From Ideonella sp. (GTDB lineage: Bacteria > Pseudomonadota > Gammaproteobacteria > Burkholderiales > Burkholderiaceae_C), in assembly GCA_015075165.1 (NCBI GenBank), contig JABTUY010000004.1, positions 539,821 through 603,820 of the forward strand: DNA of 64,000 nt, in the 5' to 3' direction. The translations under genes and the position numbers were made by a program. This document shows, in pieces, positions 46,566-55,439 of this stretch; the stretch's first letter is position 1, and every line of letters begins with the position of its first letter. Under the pieces are notes generated by a model, which was not told where the DNA came from, ran no database searches, and was given only the letters and a program-made list of their open reading frames with translations.

Positions 46566-46790
46566 GTGAACACTCTGCACACAAGCCGCCTCCGCATGGA
46601 GCCCTTCGCCGCGTGTCATCTCGAAGGGTTGCACGCGATGAACAGCCTTCCGGAAGTGGCGCGGTACCTGTCAGGCCGGCCCAAGGTGCTCGTGCCTCCG
46701 ACGCATTGCTGCAACCCGACGCAGCGAACCTCACGCCGACCGCGAGGGCCTTGTTCGACAAGGTGTTCCCGAACGGGTTCGGCTACTGAG
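46566..46790 (+). pseudogene. GNAT acetyltransferase fragment
   Basis: From GTG 46566: NTLHTSRLRMEPFAACHLEGLHAMNSLPEVARYLSGRP is the N-terminal strand-helix of a RimJ-type GNAT acetyltransferase. The following sequence does not continue the fold; in another frame ALLQPDAANLTPTARALFDKVFPNGFGY ends at 46789, from an unidentified protein. Two gene ends joined by deletion seem the best explanation. Confidence 0.5.
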
Positions 46791-46972
46791 TCGCCGGGAC
46801 TGCAGATTGTCTAACTACCCAACGCGATGGACGATCGCTGGTGGCGCCGGCCCACGCACGCGCGTGTGGCCTGGTCAAGACCGTGGCTCGAGAGGGGGCG
46901 TGGCAGGGCTGCTGCTCGCAACCGGAGCCGGACCCCTGAGAATGCGGCCCTTTGCAACCGGAGGCATTGGCG

Positions 46973-47203
46973 ATGTCCGATGTATGGCTCACCACGTTGA
47001 TCACCGACACCCCTCAAGCCGGATTCGAGCTTGCCATTACGCTGAGCCGGCGTGGGGTCAAGTACACCCAGCCGGATGTGGCCGTGCTCAAGCGCCTTCG
47101 GCCCGTGTACGCCGAGGACGCGGAAGCCCTGACGGCCGCGTCGCAGGTGATCGCGATCAATTTCCAGACCGTCGCCGCGGCCAACAACTACTGGCGCAAG
47201 TGA
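46973..47203 (+). CDS. Hexameric tyrosine-coordinated heme protein (HTHP)
   Basis: 76-residue protein: SDVWLTTLITDTPQAGFELAITLSRRGVKYTQPD, LRPVYAEDAEALTAASQVIAINFQTVAAANNYWRK. Length and the run TPQ-GF-LA-LSR, VYxxDAxAL and FQTxAAANxYW match HTHP, a small ring-forming heme protein with Tyr heme ligand (the Y of PVYAEDA) and peroxidase/catalase-like activity. Recognised from memory of the family, so an alignment should confirm it. ATG 46973; a weak GGAGG lies upstream. Confidence 0.8.
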   Translation: MSDVWLTTLITDTPQAGFELAITLSRRGVKYTQPDVAVLKRLRPVYAEDAEALTAASQVIAINFQTVAAANNYWRK

Positions 47204-47431
47204 TCGGTATCGGCGCCTGACGCACGCCGGTGGTGCGCCGCTGCCGCCGCTTGCTGGCCGCCGCACGCTGTTGGCGCGGGCCGACAGGGCCCCACCTGCT
47301 CGCGCTGGGCGGCCAATGCGCCAGCGGGGACACAGCGCAGTACAGTGGAGCTCTTCGCGGCTCGAGGGAGGTGTGCCCATGGTCCGGCCCGCCGCTCGCG
47401 TGGGCATCGTTCAAATCGGATCGTCGCCACC

Positions 47432-47833
47432 ATGCTGAAGACTTTTCGCGGCAGCTGCCACTGCGGCGCCGTGCGCTTCGAGGCCGACCTCGACCTCACG
47501 CAGAGCACCTACCGCTGCAACTGCTCGATCTGCCGCCGTACGCGGTTCTGGCCCGCGGTGGCGCGCGAAGATGGCTTTCGGCTGCTGGCCGGCGAGGGCG
47601 AGCTGACGCAGTACCTGTTCAACACGCGCAAGAACCAGCACTACTTCTGCCGCCACTGCGGCGTGCGCGCGTTCGGCATCGGCACCGAGACGCCGATCGG
47701 CAAGATGTTCGGCGTCAACCTCGGCTGCCTCGACGACGTCTCCGACGAGGAGCTGTCGCGCCTGGAGATCACGCGCATCGACGGCCTGCACGATCGCTGG
47801 CAGGTGGCGCCGGAGCATTGCGCCCACCTGTAG
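47432..47833 (+). CDS. GFA-family zinc protein
   Basis: 133 aa with full set of zinc cysteines: GSCHCGAVRFE, CNCSICRRTRFW and FCRHCGVRAFG. These belong to the GFA (CENP-V/GFA) family, related to glutathione-dependent formaldehyde-activating enzyme; most members have unknown substrates. ATG 47432 (MLKTFRGSCHCG). Complete, unlike the GFA fragment at 44220. Confidence 0.9.
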   Translation: MLKTFRGSCHCGAVRFEADLDLTQSTYRCNCSICRRTRFWPAVAREDGFRLLAGEGELTQYLFNTRKNQHYFCRHCGVRAFGIGTETPIGKMFGVNLGCLDDVSDEELSRLEITRIDGLHDRWQVAPEHCAHL

Positions 47834-47884
47834 GCCGTGGGAGTTCGGGGTTGGCTGAACGACGATGAGCGAGCACATGCCACG

Positions 47885-48400
47885 ATGACCCGCTATGTTG
47901 CCTTGCTGCGCGGCGTGTCGCCGCGGAACGCGAAGATGCCGGCGCTGAGGCGTTGCTTCGAGGAGGCCGGCTTCGGCAACGTGCGCACACTGCTGTCCAG
48001 CGGCAACGTGGCGTTCGACGCGCGCGGCGCCGCGGGATCGGCGCTCGAGCGCCGCGCCGAAGCGGCGATGCAGCAGCATCTCGGCTGCAGCTTCTACACC
48101 ATCGTGCGCACAACGGCGCAGTTGCAGGCGTTGCTGGCGTCCGACCCGTTCGCCGGCCACGTGCTGCCGCGCGGCGCGAAGCGGGTGGTCAGCTTCCTGC
48201 GGGCACCGGCCCGGCCGTTGCTGGCGCTGCCGCTCGCGGCCGACGGAGCCTCGGTGCTGGGTTGCATCGGGCGCGAGGTGTTCACCGCCTACGTGCCGGG
48301 CGACAAGGGCCCGGTGTTCATGAAGCTGATCGAATCGGCCTTCGGCACCGAGGTGACGACGCGCACCTGGAACACGGTGGCCAGGTGCGCGGCGGCATAG
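47885..48400 (+). CDS. DUF1697 family protein
   Basis: 171 aa. Begins MTRYVALLRGVSPRNAKMPALRRCFEEAGFGNVRTLLSSGNVAF, which is the family start (YxALLRGIN-x-G..., SGNVxF), and ends FMKLIESAFGTEVTTRTWNTV. Function unknown. ATG 47885, 52 bp behind the GFA gene. Confidence 0.88.
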   Translation: MTRYVALLRGVSPRNAKMPALRRCFEEAGFGNVRTLLSSGNVAFDARGAAGSALERRAEAAMQQHLGCSFYTIVRTTAQLQALLASDPFAGHVLPRGAKRVVSFLRAPARPLLALPLAADGASVLGCIGREVFTAYVPGDKGPVFMKLIESAFGTEVTTRTWNTVARCAAA

Positions 48401-48442
48401 CGCCATGGGCTCGCCGGGCTCGCGCAACGAAAGGGCGTGCTG

Positions 48443-48826
48443 ATGTGGTTCTCCTCTGCACTGGCCGTGGTCGTCGGCGGTGCGCTGGGTTGCCTGTTGC
48501 GCTGGCTGCTGGGCACGGCCTTCAACCTGCTGTATCCGGCGATACCGCCGGGCACGTTGGCGGCCAACCTGATCGGCGGCTATGCGATCGGCCTGGCGAT
48601 CGCGTTCTTCGGCGCGCACCCCGAGCTGCCGCCGCAGTGGCGGCTGTTCGTCGTCACCGGTCTGCTCGGCGGGCTGACCACGTTCTCCAGCTTCTCGGGC
48701 GAGGTGGCGCTGCTGCTGCGCGACGGGCGCCTCGCGATGGCCTGCACCGCGGTGGCCCTGCACCTGGGCGGCTCGTTGCTGCTGACGCTGGCCGGTATGG
48801 CGACGATGACGCTGCTGCGGCGCTGA
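48443..48826 (+). CDS. crcB: Fluoride channel CrcB/Fluc
   Basis: 127 aa, four helices; dual-topology fluoride exporter. Signatures: GGALGCLLRW, GTLAANLIGGYAIGLAI (conserved Asn) and TGLLGGLTTFSSFSGEV (Thr/Phe lining the pore). ATG 48443 preferred to GTG 48437. No fluoride riboswitch could be recognised upstream. It forms a string of small unrelated genes with DUF1697 and GFA. Confidence 0.93.
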   Translation: MWFSSALAVVVGGALGCLLRWLLGTAFNLLYPAIPPGTLAANLIGGYAIGLAIAFFGAHPELPPQWRLFVVTGLLGGLTTFSSFSGEVALLLRDGRLAMACTAVALHLGGSLLLTLAGMATMTLLRR

Positions 48827-48862
48827 GGCCGATGGCGGGCGGGGTGCCGCTGTGGACTGCGC

Positions 48863-49237
48863 CTACTGGCGCACAACCGTGGCCTGGCTGCCGTCGGGGA
48901 ACCGGCCCTCGAGCGTCTTGTCGTCCTTGCGTTTCAGCGTCACGGTCCAGTCCTTGCAGCCCGCGAGCGCCTGCGATTTCAGGACAGCGAACTCCAGTAC
49001 ATCGCTGGTGGCTTGCTTGACGGCGATCGGCGCCTCGCGGCCCGCGCAGGCATCGTTGCGCAGGTGCGCCACGGCTTGATACGTGCCGGCCTTGTCGTTG
49101 ACCAGCAGCGCGGCCTGGTACTTGAAGCCGTTGCGGGTTTCGACGTCGACGCGCCACTTGCCGTTGTACGGGTTCGCCTCTTGCGCCAGGGCGAGCCCCG
49201 CGCAGGTGATGCCGGCGGCAACGAGCCAGAACTTCAT
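48863..49237 (-). CDS. Small exported protein of unknown function
   Basis: 124 aa. A signal peptide (MKFWLVAAGITCAGLALAQEA, cleaved after ALA) is followed by a beta-rich domain: NPYNGKWRVDVETRNGFKYQAALLV, AKVxxxC-type segments with two Cys (DACAGRE, LAGCKDW) likely in a disulfide, and TLEGRFPDGSQATVVRQ. Located 35 bp downstream of the phosphatase gene in the same direction, so possibly cotranscribed. No family name known. Confidence 0.8.
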   Translation of the reverse strand: MKFWLVAAGITCAGLALAQEANPYNGKWRVDVETRNGFKYQAALLVNDKAGTYQAVAHLRNDACAGREAPIAVKQATSDVLEFAVLKSQALAGCKDWTVTLKRKDDKTLEGRFPDGSQATVVRQ

Positions 49238-49272
49238 GGTGGTTCCCTTCTTCGTGTGGTCGTGGTGCGGGG

Positions 49273-50910
49273 TCATTGCAGCGCGGCACTCAGGTCGCCC
49301 ATCGGTGCGAAGCCGTTGGCCTTCAGCGCCGCGTCGCGCATCAGCACGCCGGGCAGCGGCTCGAGGCCCCAGCGCCGCGTGATGAAGCGCAAGATCGACG
49401 CGGTGTCGTAGGGCGTCTTGTCGACAAAGCCCTTCTTGGCCAGCGGCGAGATGATCAGCGCCGGAATGCGCGTGCCCGGGCCCCAGCGGTCGCCCTTGGG
49501 CACGCGCGCGTGATCGTAGAAGCCGCCGTTCTCGTCGTAGGTGACGACGACCAGCATGCGTGGCCATTGCGGGCTCTTGCGCAGCCGCTCGATCACCTCG
49601 GCGATGTGCGCGTCGCCGTCGGCCACGTTGGCGTAGCCGGGGTGCTGGTTCAGGTTGCCCTGCGGCTTGTAGAACGCCACGTGCGGCAGCTTGCCGGCAT
49701 CGGCATCGGCGTAGAAGCGGGCGTCGAAGTCGAGCAGGTGGGCGCCGCGCGCGTCGCCGTGGCGCACCGGGTCGAATGCGGCGTAGTAGTTGAACGGCTG
49801 GTGGTGCGGCTGGAAGTTGACCTTGCCCTTGTAGATGATGGCGCGCGCCTCGGGCGTGCCGGCGCTGGCGGCGCCCCACGCGCCGGCGTACCAGGCCCAC
49901 GACACGCCCTTGGCGTCGAGCCGGTCGCCGATGGTGGCGAGCTTCTGCGGCGGCAGCGTGGTGGGCCTTGTTGGGTCAGCGAAGCGCACGTCGCCGCCGG
50001 CGGCCGGCGGCGCGCCGCTGGGTTGGTAGGGCGGTTGCATCGTGTTGATCGTGTAGGCCGAGCCGTCGGGCTCCTTCGGCGTCAGCTGGGCATCGTGCTT
50101 GTAGCGCGGCGCGCCGGCCAGCGCCGATGCCGGCATGCTCGACGCCGGCTTCAGCCGCACGAAGCGGCCCTGCGCGTCGAGCTCGATCTCGCTCATCGAA
50201 TCCTTGGCCGGCGAGTGCTCGACATCGGGGTAGATCGGCACGCAGGCGCAGATCAGGTACTGGTGGTTCAGGTACGAGCCGCCGAACGCGCCCATGAAGA
50301 AGTTGTCGGCCAGCGTGTATTCGCGGGCCAGCTGCCACAGCTTCATGCTGCTGCCGTCGTAGTAGCCCATGCTGAGCGCGCCGGCGTTGGAGTAGGCCGC
50401 GAAGCGGTCGTTGCTGCCGTCGCCGATCTGCATCAGGTTGCTGTAGTAGCGGTGCACCAGGTCGCGCGTGATGAGCTGCTGCGACACCACGACGCCGGTG
50501 CCGTTCAGGCCAGCCGGGTCGTCGATGCGGAACGGCCGGTTCGGCATGCCGGCGCTCTGCGCCTGCGTCAGCGTCACCGGCTGGCCGTTGGCGGTGAGGC
50601 CACCCCAGGCCGGCGGCAGCGTCGGCAGCACGCTGCCGTCGAAGTCTTTCTGCGGCACGACCTCGCCAACTGCGCTCGGGTTGACGCCCGGGATGCCGTT
50701 GGCGCCGGGGAACAGGCCGTACAGCGTGTCGAACGCGCGGTTCTCGGCGTAGATCACGACCACGGTGTCGATCGCCTCGACGCCGCTCTTGCGCGCGTCG
50801 CCCGCGAGGCCGGCGCAGCCGGCGAGGGCGGCGATGGCCGCCGCCACAGTGATCCTATGGCCGGCGGTGCGCAGTGGTGCGGCGGCGTGGCGGGAGCGAG
50901 GTGGCTTCAT
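49273..50910 (-). CDS. AcpA-like acid phosphatase / phosphoesterase
   Basis: Exported 545-residue member of the phosphoesterase superfamily including acid phosphatase AcpA and non-specific phospholipase C. N-terminal signal with lipobox-like LAGC. Family motifs: DTVVVIYAENRAFDTLYGLFPGANG (metal-binding Glu-Asn), LADNFFMGAFGGSYLNHQYLI, and PRMLVVVTYDENGGFYDHARVP (metal site). Substrate is a phosphate monoester or lipid head group; not decidable here. The CCP-like gene starts divergently 69 bp upstream. Confidence 0.9.
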   Translation of the reverse strand: MKPPRSRHAAAPLRTAGHRITVAAAIAALAGCAGLAGDARKSGVEAIDTVVVIYAENRAFDTLYGLFPGANGIPGVNPSAVGEVVPQKDFDGSVLPTLPPAWGGLTANGQPVTLTQAQSAGMPNRPFRIDDPAGLNGTGVVVSQQLITRDLVHRYYSNLMQIGDGSNDRFAAYSNAGALSMGYYDGSSMKLWQLAREYTLADNFFMGAFGGSYLNHQYLICACVPIYPDVEHSPAKDSMSEIELDAQGRFVRLKPASSMPASALAGAPRYKHDAQLTPKEPDGSAYTINTMQPPYQPSGAPPAAGGDVRFADPTRPTTLPPQKLATIGDRLDAKGVSWAWYAGAWGAASAGTPEARAIIYKGKVNFQPHHQPFNYYAAFDPVRHGDARGAHLLDFDARFYADADAGKLPHVAFYKPQGNLNQHPGYANVADGDAHIAEVIERLRKSPQWPRMLVVVTYDENGGFYDHARVPKGDRWGPGTRIPALIISPLAKKGFVDKTPYDTASILRFITRRWGLEPLPGVLMRDAALKANGFAPMGDLSAALQ

Positions 50911-50979
50911 GGTGGTGGTGCGGCTGGAATCGATGCAGGGCTCACGCTAGGCTGGTGCCTTGCGTTTGACAATCCGGTG

Positions 50980-52254
50980 ATGCCTGAACGACGACCTCGC
51001 CGCGCGTTGCGCGTGCTGGCTGCGCTGGTGGTCGCCGCCGTGGCCTGCAACGCGCCGGCGCGGCGCGATGCGGTGGCGGCGCAGGCCGACGCGGCCTATG
51101 CGCCGCGCGCCGATGGCCGCGCGCTCGACGTGCCGGCGCTCACCGCGCTGGGGCGCGCGCTGTTCTTCGACGCCAGCCTGTCGGCGTCGGGCCGCACCGC
51201 GTGCGCGAGCTGCCACGACCCGGCGCACGCCTGGGGGCCGCCGAACGACCACGCGGTTCAGCTCGCGGGGCGCGACGGCGCCACGCCGGGGCTGCGCGCA
51301 GCGCCGTCGTTGCGTTATCTGGCGACGCTGCCGGCGTTCACCGAGCATCACTTCGACAACGACGGCGACGACAGCATCGACGCCGGGCCCACCGGCGGCT
51401 ATACCTGGGATGGCCGCGCCGGCAGCGCGCGCGAGCAGGCGCTGCTGCCGCTGCTGTCGCCGCAGGAGATGGCCAACGGCTCGCCGCGCGAGCTGCTCGA
51501 GCGCGTGCGTCGCGGGCCGCTGGCGGCGCGGCTGCGACAGGTGTTCGATGCCACGGTGCTCGACGAGCCCGAGCGTGCGCTGCGCGCAGTCGCGTTCGCG
51601 CTCGAGGTGTTCCAGCAATCGCCGGCCGAGTTCTACCCGTTCAGCAGCCGCTACGACGAGGTGCTGCGCGGCCGTGCCGAGCTCACGCCGCGCGAGGCGC
51701 GCGGGCTGGCGCTGTTCAACGACCCTGCCAAGGGCAACTGCGCCGCCTGCCACCTGAGCGAGGTGCGGCCCGACGGCGGCCTGCCGCTGTTCACCGACTT
51801 CGGCCTGATCGCGATCGGCGTGCCGCGCAATCGCGCGTTGCGCGCGAATTCCGACCCTTCGTTCTTCGACCTCGGGCTGTGCGGGCCGCTGCGCACCGAC
51901 TTCAGCGACCGGCCCGAGTACTGCGGGCGCTTTCGCACACCGACACTGCGCAACGTGGCGCTGCGCCGCGTGTTCTTCCACAACGGCGTGTTCCGCACGC
52001 TCGAGGACGTGCTGCGCTTCTACGCGCGGCGCGACACGCACCCGCAGGAGTTCTACCCGCGCGAGGCCGCCGGCCGCGTGCAGCCGTTCGACGACCTGCC
52101 GGCGTCATATCACGGCAACGTGAATGTCGAGCCGCCATTCGATCGCCATGCCGGCGAGCCGCCGGCGCTCGACGAGGCCGAGATCGCCGACATCGTCGTG
52201 TTCCTGCGCACGTTGACCGATGCGGACCTGGTGCGGCCGGTGGCGAACCGGTGA
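50980..52254 (+). CDS. Di-heme cytochrome c peroxidase family protein
   Basis: 424 aa. Signal peptide-like N-terminus (RVLAALVVAAVACNAPA, possibly lipoprotein). Heme sites CASCH (about residue 73) and CAACH (about residue 259). LGRALFFDASLSASGRTACASC and YCGRFRTPTLRNVALRRVFFHNG are MauG/CCP signatures. Distinct from the homologue at 17805. Divergent from the phosphatase; the pair may be coregulated. ATG 50980. Confidence 0.88.
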   Translation: MPERRPRRALRVLAALVVAAVACNAPARRDAVAAQADAAYAPRADGRALDVPALTALGRALFFDASLSASGRTACASCHDPAHAWGPPNDHAVQLAGRDGATPGLRAAPSLRYLATLPAFTEHHFDNDGDDSIDAGPTGGYTWDGRAGSAREQALLPLLSPQEMANGSPRELLERVRRGPLAARLRQVFDATVLDEPERALRAVAFALEVFQQSPAEFYPFSSRYDEVLRGRAELTPREARGLALFNDPAKGNCAACHLSEVRPDGGLPLFTDFGLIAIGVPRNRALRANSDPSFFDLGLCGPLRTDFSDRPEYCGRFRTPTLRNVALRRVFFHNGVFRTLEDVLRFYARRDTHPQEFYPREAAGRVQPFDDLPASYHGNVNVEPPFDRHAGEPPALDEAEIADIVVFLRTLTDADLVRPVANR

Positions 52255-52314
52255 CGCTTCACCGGTGGCGAGCGTGCGGCAGCTGTCGGGGCGGCCGGCT
52301 GCTATCCTGCGGCG

Positions 52315-52689
52315 ATGGATCGCTTGCGTTCGTTCGGGCGCCGGGTGGCGTTGCTGCTGTCGGTGCTGCTCGTCGGTTCGTGCGGCGGCGGTGGCGATGC
52401 CGGCGGTGGCCCCGCGGTGGTGGCCGTCTACACGTCGTTCGGCTCGGTGCAATGCGATGGCGGCGGCGACACGCTGACGCAGCTGCAGCAGTCGCTGATC
52501 GCGGCCGGCATCGAGGTGCTCGCGTCGCGCTGCGGCCTCGACGGCGTGATCCGGCCGGCGGTGTGCGGCGAGTCCGATGGCCGCATCGCGATCTTCGACA
52601 TCGCGCAACCCGAGCTCGCCGTGGCGCTGCTGATCGGCTTCGCCATGCTAAACACGTTGCCGGGCGCGAGCGCGGTGGTCTGCCAGTAG
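52315..52689 (+). CDS. Putative small lipoprotein
   Basis: 124 aa. N-terminal RRVALLLSVLLVGSCGGGGDAGGG is a lipoprotein signal with the lipobox VGSC. The mature part contains DTLTQLQQSLIAAGIEVLASRCGLDGV, two Cys pairs (VQCDGG, SRCGLD, PAVCGE, VVCQ) that could form disulfides, and ends in ASAVVCQ. No family recognised. Follows the di-heme peroxidase by 60 bp. Confidence 0.72.
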   Translation: MDRLRSFGRRVALLLSVLLVGSCGGGGDAGGGPAVVAVYTSFGSVQCDGGGDTLTQLQQSLIAAGIEVLASRCGLDGVIRPAVCGESDGRIAIFDIAQPELAVALLIGFAMLNTLPGASAVVCQ

Positions 52690-52768
52690 GCGCGGTCCGT
52701 GCCGAGATCCAGCGCGCTCGGTGCACATGGCGTCACCGTAGAATGGCCCCGGCACAGCGGGGCACAGC

Positions 52769-52978
52769 ATGAACCTCACTCTCGAATGCGAGCGCGAAGA
52801 AGATGGTCGCTGGCTTGCCGAAGTGGCGGCGCTTGCAGGTGTGCTTGCCTATGGAGCATCGGCGCGCGAGGCGATGGCCAAGACCGAGGTGCTGGCGCTG
52901 CGGGTGCTGGCCGAGCGGCTCGAGCACGGCGAAACCGCCCCGGTGGCGAGCAGTATTTCGGTTCCTGCCAGCGCATGA
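52769..52978 (+). CDS. hicB: HicB-type antitoxin
   Basis: 69 aa: MNLTLECEREEDGRWLAEVAALAGVLAYGASAREAMAKTEVLALRVL has the partially degraded RNase H-like HicB fold with the motif DGRWLAEV and GASAREAMAKTE. It lacks a longer DNA-binding tail. Its TGA overlaps the next ATG (ATGA), coupling it to the toxin gene. Order antitoxin-first is the minority arrangement for Hic systems. Confidence 0.82.
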   Translation: MNLTLECEREEDGRWLAEVAALAGVLAYGASAREAMAKTEVLALRVLAERLEHGETAPVASSISVPASA

Positions 52979-53175
52979 GCCAATGGCCTTCCGCGAAGGC
53001 CAAGCGCGTCCACGCCGCACTCCTCAGGCTGGGCCGGCAGTTGATGCGGCAGACCGGCTCGCATCGCACGCTCGCGCGCGAGGGGTCGGCCGATTTCGTT
53101 CTTGCCTTCTACGGTGGCGAGGAGATCGGGCCGCGCATCGCCAAGCACACGGGCCTGCAGCCCGGAGATCTCTGA
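52975..53175 (+). CDS. hicA: HicA-type mRNA interferase toxin
   Basis: 66 aa double-stranded-RNA-binding-like fold: KAKRVHAALLRLGRQLMRQTGSHRTLAREGS with the catalytic His in GSH, and IGPRIAKHTGLQPGDL matching the C-terminal helix (xxxIxKxxGLxxxxF). ATG 52975 in ATGA overlap with hicB. Together with HicB a type II toxin-antitoxin pair. Confidence 0.84.
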   Translation: MSQWPSAKAKRVHAALLRLGRQLMRQTGSHRTLAREGSADFVLAFYGGEEIGPRIAKHTGLQPGDL

Positions 53176-53181
53176 GTCCGA

Positions 53182-53478
53182 ATGCCGACCGACCACATGC
53201 CAAGCTCTCGCCTCACCTGGTTCGTTGCCGGCGCACTGACCGTTGCGTTCGTGGTGTTCGCGAACCCGTCGCCCGAACGGCACCGCGCGAGCATCAAGGA
53301 GCGTGTGGCGCAGCGCAGCCAGCTGGCGGCGCTGCTGCGGCTGGGTGACCTGGCGGCGTTCGTCTCGAACTACCATTCGCTCGGTGTCGCCTCGTACACC
53401 ACGGCCAACGACCGCGTGTTGTCGGTCGGGACGCTCGGCGTCGTGTTCGTGCTCGAGCCCGCCGCCGAAGGGCGATGA
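53182..53478 (+). CDS. Hypothetical membrane-anchored protein
   Basis: 98 aa with one N-terminal helix (LTWFVAGALTVAFVVFA), then a charged stretch SPERHRASIKERVAQRSQLAALL and hydrophobic end LSVGTLGVVFVLEP. Starts 6 bp after hicA and may be in the same transcript. No family known. Confidence 0.6.
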   Translation: MPTDHMPSSRLTWFVAGALTVAFVVFANPSPERHRASIKERVAQRSQLAALLRLGDLAAFVSNYHSLGVASYTTANDRVLSVGTLGVVFVLEPAAEGR

Positions 53479-53533
53479 GCATTCAGGGGCCGCGTGGCGC
53501 GGCATCGGGTGGAGTTAACCAGGAGGACGCGGC

Positions 53534-53935
53534 GTGCTCAATCACGTGATGGTGGGTTCGAACGACATCGAGCGCTCGAAGCGCTTCTACGATGCCGTGC
53601 TCGGGGTGCTCGGCGCCGGCGCGCCGGTGCGCAATCGCGCCGGCTCCGGCCACATGCGGCTGTTCTACCGGCACGACGGCAGCACCTTCTGCGTCAGCGA
53701 GCCGATCGACGGCAACGACGCGACCGTTGCCAACGGCGGCACCATCGGCTTCAAGTGCAGCTCGCCCGAGCAGGTGCAGGCGTTTCACGACACCGCGATC
53801 GCGCACGGCGGGCGCTCGATCGAAGCGCCACCTGGCCTGCGCGAGGGCGGCCTGGGGCCGTTGTACCTGGCCTACGTGCGCGACCCCGACGGCCACAAGC
53901 TGTGCGCGATCCATCGCGCCAAGCCCGCTGCTTGA
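53534..53935 (+). CDS. VOC-family protein
   Basis: 133 aa. Begins LNHVMVGSNDIERSKRFYDAVLGVLGA (VOC start with metal His) and ends LYLAYVRDPDGHKLCAIHRAK. AGGAGG about nine bases before GTG 53534 fixes the start. Related in pattern to glyoxalase-like resistance proteins; substrate not known. Third VOC gene of the window. Confidence 0.86.
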   Translation: MLNHVMVGSNDIERSKRFYDAVLGVLGAGAPVRNRAGSGHMRLFYRHDGSTFCVSEPIDGNDATVANGGTIGFKCSSPEQVQAFHDTAIAHGGRSIEAPPGLREGGLGPLYLAYVRDPDGHKLCAIHRAKPAA

Positions 53936-53992
53936 TCCCGCGCGCGGCGCCGTGCTGCCGGCGCTGCGCGCCACGCGCTGAACGCGCCGGCG

Positions 53993-55417
53993 CTAGCACT
54001 CGACGATGTTCACCGCGAGGCCGCCGCGCGCGGTCTCCTTGTACTTGGTCATCATGTCGGCGCCGGTTTCGCGCATGGTCTTGATCACCTTGTCCAGGCT
54101 CACGTGGTGCGTGCCGTCGCCGCGCAGCGCCATGCGTGCGGCGTTGATCGCCTGCACGCTGGCCACCGCGTTGCGCTCGATGCACGGGATCTGCACCAGG
54201 CCGCCCACCGGGTCGCAGGTGAGGCCCAGGTGGTGTTCCATGCCGATCTCGGCGGCGTTCTCGGCCTGCGCCGGCGTGCCGCCGAGCACGGCGCACAGCG
54301 CGCCGGCGGCCATCGAGCAGGCCACGCCCACCTCGCCCTGGCAGCCGACCTCGGCACCGGAGATGCTGGCGTTCTCCTTGTAGAGAATGCCGATCGCCGC
54401 GGCGGTGAGCAGGAAGTCGCGCACGCCCGGCGTGCTCGCCCGCGGCGTGAAGCGCGTGTAGTAGTGCAGCACCGCCGGCACGATGCCGGCCGCGCCGTTG
54501 GTCGGTGCGGTGACCACGCGGCCGCCGGCGGCGTTCTCCTCGTTGACCGCGAGCGCGAACAGGTTCACCCAGTCGAGAACGATCAGCGGGTCGGCCGCCT
54601 GGACGGCGGCGTGCGCGGCAGTGTCCTTCGCCTCGAGCGCGGCGCGCAGCGCCGGCGCGCGCCGGCGCACCTTGAAGCCACCGGGCAGCACGCCCGGCGT
54701 GACGATGCCGCGCGCGACGCAGGCCTGCATCGTCTGCCAGATGCGGTCGAGCCCGGCGTCGATCGCGGCGTCGTCGCGCCAGTGGCGTTCGTTGCGGCGC
54801 ATCACCTCGGCGATGCTGCAGCCGAGCTCGGCGGTGCGCGCGAGCAGCTCGGCACCGGTGTGGAACGGATGCGGCAGCACGGTGGTGTCGGGCGCCACGC
54901 GCTTGTGGCGCCCGCCGTCGGCGGCGACCTCGTCGCTGACGACGAAGCCGCCGCCGACCGAGTAGTAGCAGCGCTCGGCCAGCGTTGCACCGGCGGCGTC
55001 GAAGGCGGTGAAGCGCATGCCGTTGGCGTGGAACGGCAGCGATTCGCGGCGGTGGAACACGAGGTCGTTGCGCTCGTCGAAGGCGAGCGTCGGGCCGGCC
55101 GCTTCGCCGTGCGCGTGTGCGAGCGTGGTGCGGCCCGCGTCGCGGATGGTCTGCAGCAGCGCCGGCACGGCGTCGACATCGACCGTGTCGGGCTCGTGGC
55201 CGGCGAGGCCGAGCAGCACCGCCTTGTCGCTGCCGTGGCCCTTGCCGGTGGCGCCGAGCGAGCCGTACAGCTCGGCCTTGATGCGCGCCACGCGGGCGGC
55301 GACGCCGTCGTGCGCGAGCCGCAGCGCGAACATGCGCGCCGCGCGCATCGGGCCCACGGTGTGCGAGCTGCTCGGCCCGATGCCGATCTTGAAGAGGTCG
55401 AAGACAGAGACGGCCAT
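53993..55417 (-). CDS. sdaA: L-serine ammonia-lyase (iron-sulfur type)
   Basis: Deaminates L-serine to pyruvate with a [4Fe-4S] cluster. 474 aa: the N-terminal beta domain opens [24 protein letters not shown], and the alpha domain carries the cluster cysteines in [20 protein letters not shown] and [21 protein letters not shown]. Ends [13 protein letters not shown] 55417 at MAVSVFDLF. Separated by 22 bp from the upstream monooxygenase gene on the same strand. Confidence 0.95.
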   Translation of the reverse strand: MAVSVFDLFKIGIGPSSSHTVGPMRAARMFALRLAHDGVAARVARIKAELYGSLGATGKGHGSDKAVLLGLAGHEPDTVDVDAVPALLQTIRDAGRTTLAHAHGEAAGPTLAFDERNDLVFHRRESLPFHANGMRFTAFDAAGATLAERCYYSVGGGFVVSDEVAADGGRHKRVAPDTTVLPHPFHTGAELLARTAELGCSIAEVMRRNERHWRDDAAIDAGLDRIWQTMQACVARGIVTPGVLPGGFKVRRRAPALRAALEAKDTAAHAAVQAADPLIVLDWVNLFALAVNEENAAGGRVVTAPTNGAAGIVPAVLHYYTRFTPRASTPGVRDFLLTAAAIGILYKENASISGAEVGCQGEVGVACSMAAGALCAVLGGTPAQAENAAEIGMEHHLGLTCDPVGGLVQIPCIERNAVASVQAINAARMALRGDGTHHVSLDKVIKTMRETGADMMTKYKETARGGLAVNIVEC

Positions 55418-55439
55418 GTGGTGCGAGGTGGGTTGTGGG

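Noticed and set aside
48401..48442. Fluoride riboswitch upstream of crcB
   Set aside because: The space is only about 40 bp and the conserved pseudoknot sequences are not seen.
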